A stretch of DNA of 64,000 bases from Cavenderia fasciculata (GCF_000203815.1 NW_004457703.1:124001-188000), one strand, 5' to 3'; positions 11,942-28,355 are shown, counted from the first letter of the stretch. Numbers and translations are program-made. Notes: generated from the sequence alone by a model not told the origin.

Positions 11942-14900
11942 ATGGCATCTCCATCAACAGCTACAAAAAGTAGTAGCAGCAGTCAGTTTAATAATGTTAA
12001 TACTAAAGTATAGTATCCCCCCCCCCACTAATATATTAGTAAAGAATGATCATATTAACTTCATCATCATCATCTGATCATTTATATTTAAATCTTGTAG
12101 AATCAAATCAACCCAGAAGAAACAAGCAGCTTATTCTCAATCTTGACATTATCATTTATGAATAGATTGATGAAAGTTGGTATGAACAAACATTTGGATT
12201 ATGATGATATGTATCCAATCAACAAGCGTGATCGATCTGATCTGCTATATAAACGTTTCAAAAAGCATTGGGATAGAAAAAGGACTGAAACTGAACCAAA
12301 GAAACAAACCAAGAGAGATTCATCATCGTTGCTCATTGATAACTTTGATGATGATCACGACCCAAAAAAGAATCTTAAAAAGAGGGCATCACTAATCAAA
12401 GCATTATTCTCTGTATTTGGATGGGATTATTTCAGTCCTATGATCTTTAAGATACTTGGTGATGCATCTGAAATGATGTTTCCATTAATGGTCTATAAAA
12501 TTGTAAATATATTAATATTAATATTAATAATTATAGTTTATATTAAAATTACAATTACAATTAATTCATCAATCAATCCTTTATTTATTTTTTTTAGACC
12601 AATTTTGTCCAAGATCAATCACAACCATACTATTATGGATTATTATATACAATTATTTTATTTCTATTATATTTATCAAACGTATTTTTTATCTCTTATT
12701 GGGATTATAGAACTCATATCGCATCATTTAACGTTAGAACTGCTTTAATCAATACTGTTTATAAAAATCTGTATGTCAATATACAATGTTGTAATAACCA
12801 AATTAATTAATTTAATTTATTTTTTATTAGTTGTGTGTATCAAATTCAGCAACAACAAGAGAAAACGAAGAAGAAAGTAAAGGAAATATTATGAATTTAA
12901 TATCGGTTGATATTAATATGGCAACAGACCTCTTTCTTTATCTTCAATACCCTGTGACTCAACCACTTCAATTAATCGTCGCAGGTGTATTATTATTCAA
13001 ATTATTAGGTTGGGCCTCCCTAGTTGGAGCTGGAACCTTTCTTTTATTTTTACCACTCAACTTTTTAACAGCAAAGGTGGAGTACTCTTTTTTTGAAGAA
13101 ATTATGACAAAAAAAGATATTAGAATCACTCAACTCACTGAAGCTATTAATGTATGTAAATCAAAAAAAAGAGATATTCGACAAAGAAAACAACATTTAT
13201 TTACTCTGATTGTATTTAGAGCATCAGAGTATTAAAATTTTATGGATGGATAGATTTAATCTATGACAAGATTATGAAAATGCGTAAAGCTGAGGTTAAA
13301 GTACTTCAAAAGTTAAATATTTTTATTGGTTTAAACGATTTATTTTGGAATACTGTAAGTTAAAGATGAAATAATAATTAATTAATTTATTATTATTATT
13401 TATTATATTAATATATGTATTATTATTTTAGTTACCAAATTTAGTAACAGTAACAACATTTTCTTCTTTTGTATTATTTGGAAATGATTTGGATGTTACT
13501 ACAATTGTAACAGCATTGTCCATTTTATATATAGCTCGATCACCATTGAGTATTTTGCCATCTATTTTCTCTAGTATATCTATTGCATTTGTTTCAATGA
13601 AAAGAGTAGAAAGATTTTTATTAAATGAAGAGTTGGAGGAACCAATTGTTAGCGCATCAGGTGTTACCACATTTGGTGAACAAGAGTTGGATCTCGACAC
13701 TGGTCATTTAGCAATTCATTTTTCAAATTCATCTTTCAAGTGGTCACATATTATAATTGACCAAGAAGAAGAAAAGGAAAAGGTTACAAAAGAAAAAGAA
13801 GAACCTTTAACAGAAATGCAAGAAAATATTTTAAAAGATATCAATTTACAATTCACAATTGGATCTCTAAGTGTAATTATTGGATCAATAGGTAAGTTTA
13901 AAAAAAGTAAAATGATAAATTTATTTTTAAATATCTAACCTTTTTCTCTTTTATAGGTAGTGGAAAGAGCAGTATTTTATCAGCAATATTGGGAGATATG
14001 AAAATATCAAGTGGAAGTTTATCAAGACGTGGTACAATTGCCTATGTTAGCCAACTTTCATGGATTATGAACAATACTTTGAAATCAAACATTTTATTTG
14101 GCCATTCATTCGATCAAGAACGATATGACTGGGTATTAAAAGTCTCTTGTCTTTTACCGGACCTCGAACAATTCCCAGCCAGAGACTTGACAGAGATTGG
14201 AGAAAAGGGAATTAATCTTAGTGGTGGGCAAAAACAACGTGTCTCATTGGCAAGAGCTCTCTACTCAAATGCTGACATTTTTCTTTTTGACGATCCATTG
14301 GCATCGTTGGACTATGGAATTGCGATTGACATTTTTCAAAATACCATTCGAAATTTGATGCCATCAAAAACTGTTATTTTGGTTACGCATCAAATGTACC
14401 CACTAGAATATGCAGATCAAATCATAGAAATGTCACATGGCACTGTTAAAAGTGTATCTACCTATGATCAATTTGATAAAACTCAAATCAATGTTTATAA
14501 GTTACAACAAGATGAAAAGGAAAAAGAAAAAGAAGAAAAAGAAGAAGAAAAAAAAGTGGATCAAGAAGAAAATTTTGAAGATGAAGAAGATGGATTATTG
14601 GTTGGAGAAGAAGAAAGAAAGTTTGGTAAAGTTAGTTATAAAACTTATGTATGTAAAAAAACAAAAAAAAGAAAAAAAAAAAAGAATAATCACACAACTA
14701 ATTTGTTATTTGTAAACCATATAGTTAAAATATTTAAAATCAATTGGAACCATTTATTTTATTTTAACATTTTTTATGAGTATAATTTCGCCGGCATCAA
14801 ATGTTTTTGGTAATTATTGGTTAAGTCGATGGACAGAGGACTGGGACAGTCTCAAACACTCGTCGTTGGCATTTTATTTGGGTATTTATTTTGGTTCAGT

Positions 14901-16476
14901 AGTCCTTTCTGGTACTGCTTCTTTTCTTTCAAACATTGTCAATTCATATGCAGGATTGTCGGCTGGTGTCCAATATCATAACATATCGTTGGACAGAGTA
15001 TTAAATTCACCTATTCAGTTTTTCGATCAGAATCTATCTGGTCGGATCATTAATCGTTTCAGCAAAGACACATCTGTGCTCGACAATCAATTAGCACTCT
15101 CTTTGTCACGTGCCAAAGACTCGTTCTTTTCCATCCTCTCTGTATTTATCATGATTGCTCTGGCTGTCCCGTATGCTCTACTCTCAGCCATACCCGTCAT
15201 TATTGGCATGTGGTACTTAAAAGATTGGTATTTAAACAACGCAAGAGAGCTCTTTCGTCTGTCTAGTGTTTCACTATCGCCAGTGCTCACTCACTTTTCC
15301 GAAACCATAGGTGGTCAAAACATCATAAGGGCGTTTGGAGCCAACGAAAGATTTGCTAAAGATATGATGGACAGGGTAGACAACAACACTAGAATCTCAA
15401 TGTATGAAAGATTTGTCGGTATCTGGGCAACAATCAGAACAGAGACTATTGGTGCCACCTTTGTCATTGCTACTTGTGTTGCTGCCACATTTCTAAGACA
15501 CCAAGTATCCCCGGCTCTGGTTGGTCTCGCGATTACATATGCTGTAAATCTCTCGAGCGAGCTAAACTCTGCTTTCTATGTCGCCTCTGAAGTAGAACTA
15601 TTTATGAACAGTACCGAGAGAATGGAGTTTTATCGTTCTTTAAAGGTTGAAAAATCTACTGGACGGTATTCCAAAAAACAAAGTAAACCTTTAAAAGAAA
15701 TTGACAATCAACCTTTGTTGGGAGATCAACTAAAAATCATAGCCCCACCAAATGAATGGCCACAAACTCCAAAGATTGTATTTAGAAATTACTCTATGCG
15801 ATATCGTGAAGAGTTGGACCCATCTCTGGTCGATATCAATCTCGTCATTGAAGCAGGAACCAAAGTTGGTATTTGTGGTAGAAGTGGTGCAGGTAAATCA
15901 AGTTTGTTACTTTCATTGTTTAGATTGGTTGAAGGATGCCAAGGATCAATAGAAATTGATGGCTATGACATTTCAGAGATACCACTCAATCTTTTACGTC
16001 AAAAGATATCAGTCGTTGCACAAGATCCAGTATTGTTCAATGGAACGTTGAGATATAATCTCGATCCCTTTGACTTGTGCAGTGATTCAGAAATCAATCA
16101 AGTATTGGATCGTGTTCAAGTAAAAGACAAGTTGATTCGTATTGGAAGCCATCAGCAGCAAACAACATCAGTTTTAGATTTACAAGTAACAGATGGTGGA
16201 GCTAATTTCAGTGTTGGTCAAAGACAACTCATTTGCATGGCCAGAGCCCTAATTCGAAAGTCTAAAATCATAGCTTTTGATGAATCAACAGCATCTGTAG
16301 ATTTGGAAACAGATTCCATCATACAAAAGACCATAAGAGAGGAATTCAATCAATGCACTGTTATCACTATAGCTCATCGTCTCAATACCATTGTTGATTA
16401 TGATATGTGCGTAGTCATCTCGGATGGTAAAATCAAACAGATTGGAAAACCATCAGATATTATTCAATTGGTTTAA
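11942..16476 (+). CDS. ABCC-family transporter without TMD0 (short MRP type)
   Basis: Eight exons: 11942-12007, 12101-12502, 12598-12774, 12831-13151, 13220-13354, 13432-13891, 13957-14648 and 14725-16476, giving about 1,334 aa. NPEETSSLFSILTLSFMNRL is the usual ABCC lead into TMD1, so the TMD0 is absent. NBD1 has GSGKSS (across the exon 6/7 junction), LSGGQKQR and FLFDDPLASLD. An acidic Glu/Lys linker follows. NBD2 has GRSGAGKSS, FSVGQRQ and IAFDESTASVD. Many more introns and a lower coding GC than the upstream ABCC paralogue suggest an older divergence or weaker expression. Oddity: the exon 3 donor that keeps the frame is GTCAAT at 12775. The stronger-looking GTATGT at 12771 would shift it. 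The rest of the chain reads cleanly, so I call it a working gene. Confidence 0.9.
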
Positions 16477-16704
16477 ATTAAATAAATAAGAATTATATTA
16501 TTATTATTATTATAACATGGAGTAATTCGATTAGTGGGGGTTGTGTAGTAGGAATAAAGATTTGATTGTGGTAAATAATCATTATTATTTAGTTATTTTG
16601 CCAATTGCTTCTAATTTACAAATATATTTTATTATATTATTATTATTATTATTAATTATTATTATTATTAATATTATTACTTATTTTGTTATTTTGGGTT
16701 GTGA
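16477..16704. other. Convergent 3' spacer, AT-rich
   Basis: Short region between the second ABCC gene and the MARK-like kinase. It holds ATT repeats only. Confidence 0.6.
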
Positions 16705-19921
<3,217 letters not shown>

Positions 19922-20888
19922 CCAATCAATCACAGTCAGTAGTATATTAACTTAATTAATATACTCTACTCTTACTCTACTCTTCGACTAACTATAGTTT
20001 TGATTATTTTAATTAATTATTACAATAATAATAGTAATTGTACTCTCCTCCTCCTCCTCCTCCTTCTTATTCTTTCTTTACTTCCTTCTTTCCAAACTCG
20101 TAATCTATATATCCTATCTATTCTATCTAGTGTATTGTGTGGTGTAATATGTGAAATATTATATTATTATTATTATTATTATAAAGATTATCTTGTTATT
20201 CTATTGCTTTACTCCCTTCCCTGCTTGTTGTCGGGTAGAGGATCTGAATATTAATATTTTAAAGCCAACAGATCTGTCATTAATAATAATAATAATAATA
20301 ATGATGATAGTATAGTATAATATAATATTCTGTATATCTTGTGTTTTGTTGTTGGTTGTTGTATGTTTGTTAGAATGGTGATGAAATGAGACTACGCATT
20401 TTCGACAAACAAGCACAAGTAAAAATTCAGTGTTGTGTTTCTTGAAGAACTCCCCCCTGGTGTGTTTGAAGAACTTTGTTGCGACGCGCAACACGATAAA
20501 CTTTCAGACACAATATACTAAAATTGTGATCACCTAAAATAGATAGGTGTCCCATCCCAATATTAGTTTAATGAATCTTCCTCCTCCTCCTCCTCAAAAG
20601 AGTGTAGATGGTACTTGTACAACCCAGAGTTTCCTTAACGATTGAGGATAATAAGTTATACTAGTAGTAATAGTAGTATATTGCATTACTCAACAACATC
20701 AACAAATATTACATTTCAAACATAATTAATTTCTAATAATATTCAATAATGTACAAGAGTTATCGAGAGAAGACTTTGAGAATGACAACTAACTAAGGGT
20801 AGTGGAGGAGACCTTCCAAGTGGAAGACAAGCAATCAAAGGATTAAATTTCTCATCTTGGTATCGCCGGTGATCATGCCATTGTTTTG
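19922..20888. other. Intergenic region upstream of MARK-like kinase
   Basis: AT-rich DNA with TCC, ATT and AAT microsatellites (for example ATT at 20161-20180 and AAT at 20281-20301). The 5' region of the kinase lies here. ORFs present are made of repeats, and I reject them as genes. Remnant-like sequence of the small family gene may extend from 20888 down to about 20740. Confidence 0.5.
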
Positions 20889-21350
20889 TCAAACATTATA
20901 TTGCACCAAGAGACAAAGTATTGTTAAATAGAAGAATGTATACTCTGGATCATTTATTATTGGAAATTCCAATAGATGCTCAAGAGTGTCCAAAGTTGCA
21001 TTACGATGATAACGATTGATAACCTCTACTCTTCTTCTGGGTAATACCCGATCGGTTGGTGGTAGATAATGACGAATGAACTGTAATGGCATTGCATACC
21101 TTGATATCATTCCAAGATAAGGTAACTTGATGATATCTCTTCCTTTTAATGATCGTTGTCTATCACCACCTTTGTTTGAATGATCATACTCTACTTTGAA
21201 AATTTGATCGACGTGATTGAATATCAATGATCTGATATATGTCATCTTGAATATATCATTAAATGTTATTGTTGTTGTTGTTGTTGTTTGTGTATGATCA
21301 CCATTATTATTATTACTATTATTACTAACTATTGTTGTGGTTGAAGGCAT
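20889..21350 (-). CDS. Small member of a dictyostelid-restricted family (IFNHV motif), possibly truncated
   Basis: A 153-aa ORF; ATG at 21350. After an Asn/Thr-rich leader comes FNDIFKMTYIRSLIFNHVDQI (about residues 29-49), then LPYLGMISRYAMPLQFIRHYL and NATLDTLEHLLEFPII. The first of these matches LFSKIIGSATLRTIIFNHV of the gene at 49995 in this window. I remember such proteins as a large expanded group in several dictyostelids, often with ankyrin-like repeats behind this head, but I cannot name a function. The protein is short for that group. The bases just past its stop still read as protein-like in another frame (HDHRRYQDEKFNPLIACLPL), so the gene may be a truncated copy. Confidence 0.55.
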   Translation of the reverse strand: MPSTTTIVSNNSNNNNGDHTQTTTTTTITFNDIFKMTYIRSLIFNHVDQIFKVEYDHSNKGGDRQRSLKGRDIIKLPYLGMISRYAMPLQFIRHYLPPTDRVLPRRRVEVINRYHRNATLDTLEHLLEFPIINDPEYTFFYLTILCLLVQYNV

Positions 21351-21428
21351 CCTTACTTTCTTGACTCGAATAATTAAAAATGTTCGAGTATAAAGAATTC
21401 ATTTCTTTTTTTTTTATTTATTTATTTT

Positions 21429-23241
21429 TTAGAATAATGATTTACCACTAGTACCAATAATATTTTTAAGATCTTTAACATTTGGAGCTTTATCCTTGTC
21501 ACCAATGAGAGCAACGATGGATGGAGTATTTTTGGTAAGACGGTCGATGAAATTGAGAATGTCGGGGATGGTGACTGAATCAATGCCGCGACAAATCTCA
21601 TCGGGTGAACGCCAGACGCCGGTGGTCAAGAGTTGACGGGCCATATCATCGACAATCACGCCACGCAATTCGAGGTTCATGAGGATGAGCGATTTCTGTT
21701 GACGCTTGGCACGTTCAACCTCTACGGGTGTGATGAGACGCTTGAGCGAGAGGATCTGCTGCAACACCATGTTGATGGCTTGATTGAGGTATCCCTCCGA
21801 GGTGGTAAGGTTGACGCCAAAAAGCGACGTCTCGGGGAAGAGGCTGAAAAAGGCAGAGCAGTGACGCACCTGTGTCAACGCATAGACCACGTGCAAGTTG
21901 AGACGAGACTGCATACCCTTGCCTGGACCACCACTTGAAAAGGCCGATCCTCCACCCAACAGCGTCTGCAAGACAAATGCGATAAACACATCGTTTGAAT
22001 GTGCCATGGAGCGTAGACCGGGTGCCGGGAAGGCCAAATAGTAGCTTTGGTCCATACCCGGTGCCGCATCAAAGAAACGCGATCCTCCCTTGTATCCCAA
22101 CAAGAAGCTGTTGGATGCGTCGTTGAGCATGGTCGAGTTTTGTTGTTGGTGTTGTTGTTTTTGTTGGTCTTGTACCACCTGCGATGTGTATGGGATCGAT
22201 GAAAAGTATTGTGACACGTATTTGACGAGTGTGGGGTGGTCAATGCCAGTCGCTGCAATGACAATGTTCTTGCCCACATATTGTGTCGAGATGGTGTGTC
22301 GCAACGCCTTGGCGTCAATCTTTTCCAAAAGTTCTGGTGGTACAATCAATGGGTGTCCATATCCCTCATCTCCATACGCCACATTGAGTAATATCTCTGG
22401 CAAGAGATGCTCTGGTGACGTGATCATCATGTCATAAGACATGGCGCAGTTTTGTTTTTGCTCTTCAATATCCTCCTCTTTAAACAATGGACACGTTATC
22501 TGATCGGAAAATGACTTTAATATATACTCTACATCCTTTCTCAACACTTCAAGTGATATTTGCATCACACCTTTACTACTCGATGACATTGCATTCAATG
22601 ATATATTTTCATATTTCTTTGCAATCTCTGATGATGTTTCATTCTCTGTTGACTATATAAAATAGAAAGAAAGAAACAATTTTAATGTTAATCAATGCAA
22701 CATATACACAAACTATATATGTATATTAATATTATTTTCATACCTTGAAAACCATTTTCTCTAATAAATGGAATATACCTCTATTATCTTCAGTTTCATA
22801 GTTTGATCCACCTTTGATGTATAATCCAATGGCACATGCACTCTCTGGTCTTTGCAAACTGATGACTTTGATGCCGTTTGGCAATGTAGTGATCTCTGGT
22901 TTGTTGAAATTGGTTGGGAACTTGGTAGTTGCATCAGAGGTGCTTGCTGGTGGCAATGAATCTATAAACTCTTTCAACTTTGGGTGTTGATTGGTGACTG
23001 ACACAAAATTTGATGTAGACGATGTCTTTTTTGGTTGTTTTTGTTGTTCTTTGACCTTGCTTTCATAATTTTGAAGTATCGATTGATCATATATAGCTTT
23101 TACTTTTGTTTCTTCTCCTCCCGTAGAGAATGAATGTTGCTGTTGTCTACCAACAACAAGTGATCTTTGAAATAGATTACTACTCGACCGATTGATTGCT
23201 ATCGATGATGATTTGATTCCACTTTTAATCAAATGATTCAT
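21429..23241 (-). CDS. mppA: Mitochondrial processing peptidase, alpha subunit
   Basis: Exon 1 is 23241-22744 and exon 2 is 22652-21429, together 573 aa. It is the non-catalytic, substrate-binding partner of the M16 peptidase that removes matrix-targeting presequences. The N-terminus is Arg/Ser-rich without acids (IKSSSIAINRSSSNLFQRSL), a mitochondrial presequence. The M16 zinc motif HxxEH is replaced: RGIFHLLEKMVFK keeps His and Glu but has Lys in place of the second His, as expected of the alpha subunit. The glycine-rich loop GGGSAFSSGGPGKGMQSRL, diagnostic for MPP-alpha, is at about residue 385. Exon 2 has strikingly high GC and many Gly/Ala/Val codons, in contrast to the AT-rich flanks; this fits a highly expressed housekeeping gene. 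Confidence 0.95.
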
Positions 23242-23769
23242 TATGATTCCTTCCCACTACTACTACTACTATCGCTCTTCACGAACTTATCCTACTACTA
23301 CTAATAAATACTGATTGATTTAATTATTATTATTACTAAAACAATGAAATGAATGAAAATTTGAAAATGAATAAATAATATTGAAAGACACACCCTCAAG
23401 ACGAATCAATGATGATGCATTCAAGTTTAATTTAAATTTTTCGGTCCACACTCCTGAGTTGAAGGTGCTATGATCAATAGAAGTATCTTTAATAAATAAT
23501 AATAATAAAAAGAATAAAAAGAATAAAGACCCTTTTTTTAGAATATATCTTTTTTTTTTTGTTTATTTGTTCTCTTTTCGATCCAATCTTAAGATTGTGT
23601 ACCTTTGCAACAAAATGGGATTTTTTTCATTAATTAGGTCTTGACCCCTTTGAAACATAAACCTCCTTTTCCCTTCTTCTTATCTTTTATTTAATTATTG
23701 TTTTTTTAGATTATTATTTACTTTAAAGATTAAACTAGATATAATACAAGTGATAGAGGGAGAGGTAAA
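23242..23769. other. Divergent promoter region between MPP-alpha and presenilin
   Basis: AT-rich DNA between two gene starts. It has AAT repeats at about 23490-23530 and oligo-T runs. I see no ORF of note. Confidence 0.55.
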
Positions 23770-25522
23770 ATGAGCAGTAGTTATTTACCTTTAGATCCTC
23801 TATCATCGAGTAACAACAATGAAGAAGATGAATATGGTGAAAACATAAATATCAACGACTCTATCATCATTAATAGTCAAGATGTAGATGGAGGTAACAA
23901 CAATAATAATAGTAGTAGTAGTAATATAAATGAAAACACAAACCTACTTGCAAATAGAGAGGGTGGTGAAAAGATATCAGAGGAAGATCTAGAAGAAGAA
24001 GCCGATCTTGAAGATTTCTCTCATATGATCATTGCTATCCTCGTATGTATAGTCATATTAATAGTCATATAGTCATATACATTCAATATATATATATTTA
24101 TATTAACCCCTTTCATCATTCTACAGAAACCTGTAACAATAACAATGCTTTTAGTAGTATGGGCAGTAAGAAAACTATCTATATCAAATAATCTTAATTC
24201 GTATGTTTAATGAATATTCATTCATTCATTGCTATCTATTTACATCAATCAACAAACTAATCTGTCTCTATTGTTTCTTAGATATGTTGGTATAACAGTT
24301 TATTACAATGAATCAAGTAATGATTCTACTGGAGAGAAAATATGGGGATCATTACTCAATGGATTAATCTTTCTTGTCACCATTCTATTTACAACCGTTT
24401 GTTTTGTCTTTTTGTACAAGTATCGTTGTCTAAAGGCTATTTATACTTGGTTGTTCCTTTCAGTTGGTGTTTTATTGGCTGCAACTGGTGGTTACATATT
24501 TTTGTATGTTTACATAGATATTTATATATTTATATATTATATATTATAATTATACTAATTATACTTTTATTTAAATGATGATTTTAGGGCAATTCTACAA
24601 GCAAACAATTTAGCAATAGATTATATAACGTTTGCATTTTTATTGTTGAATTTTAGTGCAGGTGGTATTATAGCAATCTTTTGGTATGCACCAACCATTT
24701 TAAATCAATCCTATCTTATTATCATATCTGCATTGATGGCCATTTCATTTACTCGTCTCCCATCATGGACCACATGGTCAATTCTAGCCATCGTCTCAAT
24801 CTATGATCTTTTTGCGGTACTTTGCCCAAAGGGTCCACTTCGTGTATTGGTTGAAACTGCTCAAGAAAGAAATGAAACTATTCCTGCTTTAATTTATAAT
24901 GGTAACATTATATATATATAATATTGTCGAAAACAAACGATAGATAGATATTAATTAATTCATTTATTTTGATATTATTAGCAAACTTTGATCCACCACC
25001 AAATAGAGTACAATCACCAAGATCAACAAATAAGAGTAGTAGTAATAGTAATAATGAAAATGAACCATTGATTGAAGGTGATAGTGATCAACAACAAGAT
25101 GGAGATCAACCACAACAATCACAACAACAAGATGGTCAAGAAGGACAAGAAGAAGATATCGAAATTGAAGAAGTAGGAGAACAAAGAAGAAGTTTAAAGT
25201 TGGGTTTGGGTGATTTTGTTTTCTATTCTGTATTATTGGGTCGTGCTGCTTTATTCGATATGAGTACTGTATTTACCTGCTTTGTTGCTATTGTTACTGT
25301 ATGTAAAACAAACAAAAAAGTAATAATAATCATTCATTTATTAATTTAATTTAATTTATTTTTTAGGGATTATTTGCAACATTATTATTATTGGCTATTT
25401 TTAGAAAAGCATTACCTGCACTTCCAATATCTATAGCTTTTGGAATATTATTTTATTTCTTATCAAGTGTATTCTTGTATCCATTCATCGAAACATTAGG
25501 TGTCTACCAAGTATTTATTTAA
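23770..25522 (+). CDS. psen: Presenilin, catalytic subunit of gamma-secretase
   Basis: Six exons: 23770-24042, 24127-24200, 24282-24503, 24588-24901, 24982-25298 and 25367-25522, giving 451 aa. It is an intramembrane aspartyl protease of endomembranes. After an Asn/Asp-rich, acidic leader, TM1 starts [20 protein letters not shown]. The catalytic Asp residues are in [16 protein letters not shown] (YD motif) and [16 protein letters not shown] (GLGD motif). KALPALPIS is the conserved PAL motif. The loop between the two Asp residues holds the usual hydrophilic insert, here Gln/Ser/Asp-rich (for example [17 protein letters not shown]). All three active-site elements are intact and each splice junction preserves the frame. 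Dictyostelids usually have two presenilins; which one this is cannot be told here. Confidence 0.96.
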
Positions 25523-25741
25523 ATTTATTACACACACAACTCTTCCATCCACCAAATATCAAAATTGTATAGTTATATATATCATAATAATAATAATCAT
25601 AATTAATAACACAAAAGTGATCACATTACACATTCCAAATCGAAAAAAAAAGTATAAGTAATACAATAACTACTACTGGAATCTATTTTTGTTATGATTA
25701 TATATGTATAGTTTGGTTTGTTTTTTTCTTTCTTTATTTCT
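25523..25741. other. Convergent 3' spacer of presenilin and NC2-alpha
   Basis: AT-rich, no ORF or repeat of note. The two genes end tail to tail about 220 bases apart. Confidence 0.6.
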
Positions 25742-27493
25742 CTATTCATCAAAATTTTCATCTTCGACTGATGATTTGGAATTTGATGAATTTAAAAGAT
25801 GCATAATACTAGATTTAGATGATGATGATGAAGAAGAATTGGAGGAAGATGATGATGAAGGTTGGTTTGATAAAGATGGATAAGTAAAATGTGATGAAAA
25901 TGACATGCTGGTGTTGATAGATTCATCACTATTCATTAAACTATTTATATGATTTTTGTTATTGTTATTATTATTATTATTTGGTTGTTGTGGAGCCACT
26001 ACTGCGGCTATTGTATTTGTAGTAGTAGTAGTTGTATTTGATGAGGGTTCACTATCGAAATCATCATCTTCGTCAAAATTGATATTTTTCTTGGTCGTGG
26101 TTGATGATTTTGAGGAAAAATTGCCTGCAACAGGTGTTGTTATTACACCTCCTACAGATGGCAATCCTGGGATTATTGTTGGTTGTTGTGGTTGTTGTTG
26201 TGGTAATTGTGGTCTGCCAAGAGATGGAATAGTGAGTGGTGGTAATGAAGATAGTGATGAAGTGAGTGGAGGTGATGTAGTCGTAGGAATGGCAGATGTA
26301 GACTGTGATAATATATTACCAAAAAGATTAGATGTTTCTGGTATTTGATATGGTTGGAATGTTGGTTGTTGTTGTTGTTGCGATGGTTGGAATTGTATGT
26401 TTGGTTGTTGTTGTTGTAGTTGTGGAGGTTGTAATTGTTGAATATTATTCATATTAAATAATGGAGGTGAAATGGTTGCCGATGTAGGACTGCTGGTTGG
26501 TAAAGCACCAGTACTAGATGACAAGAATGGACTATTTTTTGGTGATTCTGTCGATGAGGAAGCATTAGCATTCTTACTACTAGCTCTCTTTTTCTTTGGT
26601 GTTGATGGTGGTTGAGGTATTTCTCCACCATTCTCCAATACCGTATTTACATCGCCGTTTGGTGGTGGTGGTGCACCTTGATCAACTGATTTCTTTCTAC
26701 CACCTCTTCCACCTCTTGATCCAGGTCCACCACCTCTTGTGGTTGGTGGTGGTGTGTCTCCATTTGCAGCTGCAGCAGCTGCAGCACCTCCTCTACCACC
26801 TCTTCCTCCTCTTGATCCTCTGCCACCCCTAGACCCACGTCCTCTTGCTGGTGTAGTGGTAGTAGAAGAAGATGGCTTGTCATCATCATCATCGTCGTCG
26901 TCATCATCGTCGTCATCGTCATCATCGTCTTCGCTAGACGACTCATCATCGCCCATATCCATTTCAGTCTCTTCTTTTGTGTCGTCTTCATTCGATCCTT
27001 CCTTCTTTGGTCTACCACGACGTGACTCTGTCTTTTCGTCTTGTTCGGGTACCTTTTCAACGATATCTTTTAAAAAGTCAAACATTGGTTCTGAAAGTAT
27101 ACATGATTTCCTATTAATCAATAGTATCATTTAATGATTAGTCTCTTCTTATATCTATCTATCTATCTTTTAATCAGTTTTTGATATTCATACAAATGTG
27201 ATACAGTTATAATCTTTCCATTCCTTGCTTGTGTGACTGTACATGCTTTTAATACTAAATCAGTCATGAATAACTCTAAGCATTGTGCTATATTATATAT
27301 TTCAAGTATAGAATATTAAAGTTAGTTCACATGCAACAATATGTATATATCGAAACGACAAACGACGAATTACACCAATGTACATACACATCAAAATGGG
27401 AGTAGCCAAAGCAATCTTTCCAATCTCCTCATCCTTTTGCATAATCTTTTTGATTCTCTCTCTTGGGAATGTAGTTTTATATTTCTTTTTCAT
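25742..27493 (-). CDS. drap1: NC2-alpha / DRAP1 (Dr1-associated transcription repressor) with long disordered tail
   Basis: Three exons: 27493-27388, 27287-27194 and 27110-25742, giving 522 aa. It pairs with Dr1/NC2-beta to form a histone-fold dimer that clamps TBP on promoters. The histone fold is split over exons 1-3: FPRERIKKIMQKDEEIGKIA, then CLELFMTDLVLKACTVTQAR, then SHLKSCILSEPMFDFLKDIV. After it come an acidic run (long poly-Asp), RGG-type repeats (GRGSRGGRGSRGGRGGRGG), a poly-Ala run, and Gln/Pro/Ser/Thr-rich sequence. Human DRAP1 is only about 205 aa, so most of the length is a dictyostelid extension. The first two exons are small and would be missed if the large exon alone were read as a gene. 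Confidence 0.93.
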
Positions 27494-28101
27494 TCTCTCT
27501 TTTGTCTATATATCTGTTAGATAAACTAATGTTTCTGAATCAGAAAGTAGTTGAAAAAAGAGTAATTTGTTGTTGTTGTTGCTTCTCCCTCCTTTTCAAA
27601 ATTATTTTTTTAATTTTTTTTTTTTCAAACTCTCTATGTTGTTAATAGTATTCATTAGTACACAATAAAGTAAAGAAATAATTTATCTTTGTAGCTACAC
27701 TTTGTTAACAAGACATGAAGAGTACAGATTTTGTTATAACAAAGTTGTGACCAGAACATCATGGTTCTCATTATAATGGTCATGACACAAGGTGTTGATG
27801 ACCTGATTTATTTGTAATAGGACTATCTTGTATTTTATTAAATAATAGATTAATCATCATCAGATTAGATTCTAATCTGATCAAAGAAATACAAGTTACA
27901 ATCTTTTAAAGATTTAAAATTAGATTAAAGTAGATTTTATTAATTTTTTAAATAAATAGGGTTTCGGTTATTTGATTGGGAAATGAATCACATCAAGAGA
28001 GATAGAGATAGATAAATAATATTTGGGAATACAAAGTATGTACACATTTTACAGGATTGGATGGCCATAGGAGCTCATTATTTTGGCAACACATTTTAGA
28101 T
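27494..28101. other. Intergenic region with a 23-base palindrome
   Basis: AT-rich; no ORF of note. It contains an 11-base-arm palindrome centred on 27870 (27859-27881) and a poly-T run upstream of NC2-alpha. Confidence 0.5.
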
Positions 28102-28355
28102 TTACCAATTTGACCAATATGGTTTGGTGAAACGAGCAAATGTAGTACTATTTTCACTTTGGTAATTCATCATTGGCTTTTGACCAAGGATAGTAGAAGA
28201 TGAAGAAGTAGTGGTAGATTGCTTTAAAGAGAAACCAAGTTTTGAGAATGAATCTAAAAAGAAAAAAAAAAAGAAAAAGAAAAACATGGAATTAATATTC
28301 AATATTAAAATAGATCTATATATATATTAATTAATTGATACTTACTGAAAATCAT
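28102..28355 (-). CDS. Tiny spliced gene, family member 1 of 3 (53 aa)
   Basis: Exon 1 is only 10 bases (28355-28346, ATG ATT TTC A, then GTAAGT). Exon 2 is 28253-28102. The protein begins MIFNSFSKLGFSLKQSTTTS and ends FARFTKPYWSNW. I do not recognise a family. The start, the phase-1 intron directly after codon 3, the Ser/Thr-rich middle and the Arg...Pro...Trp end are shared with the genes at 29993-30241 and 31531-31768. A TATAAATAG box lies upstream on the minus strand at about 28449-28457. No signal peptide is evident. Dictyostelids have many tiny stage-specific genes of similar shape, so a developmental role is a reasonable but unproven guess. Confidence 0.72.
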
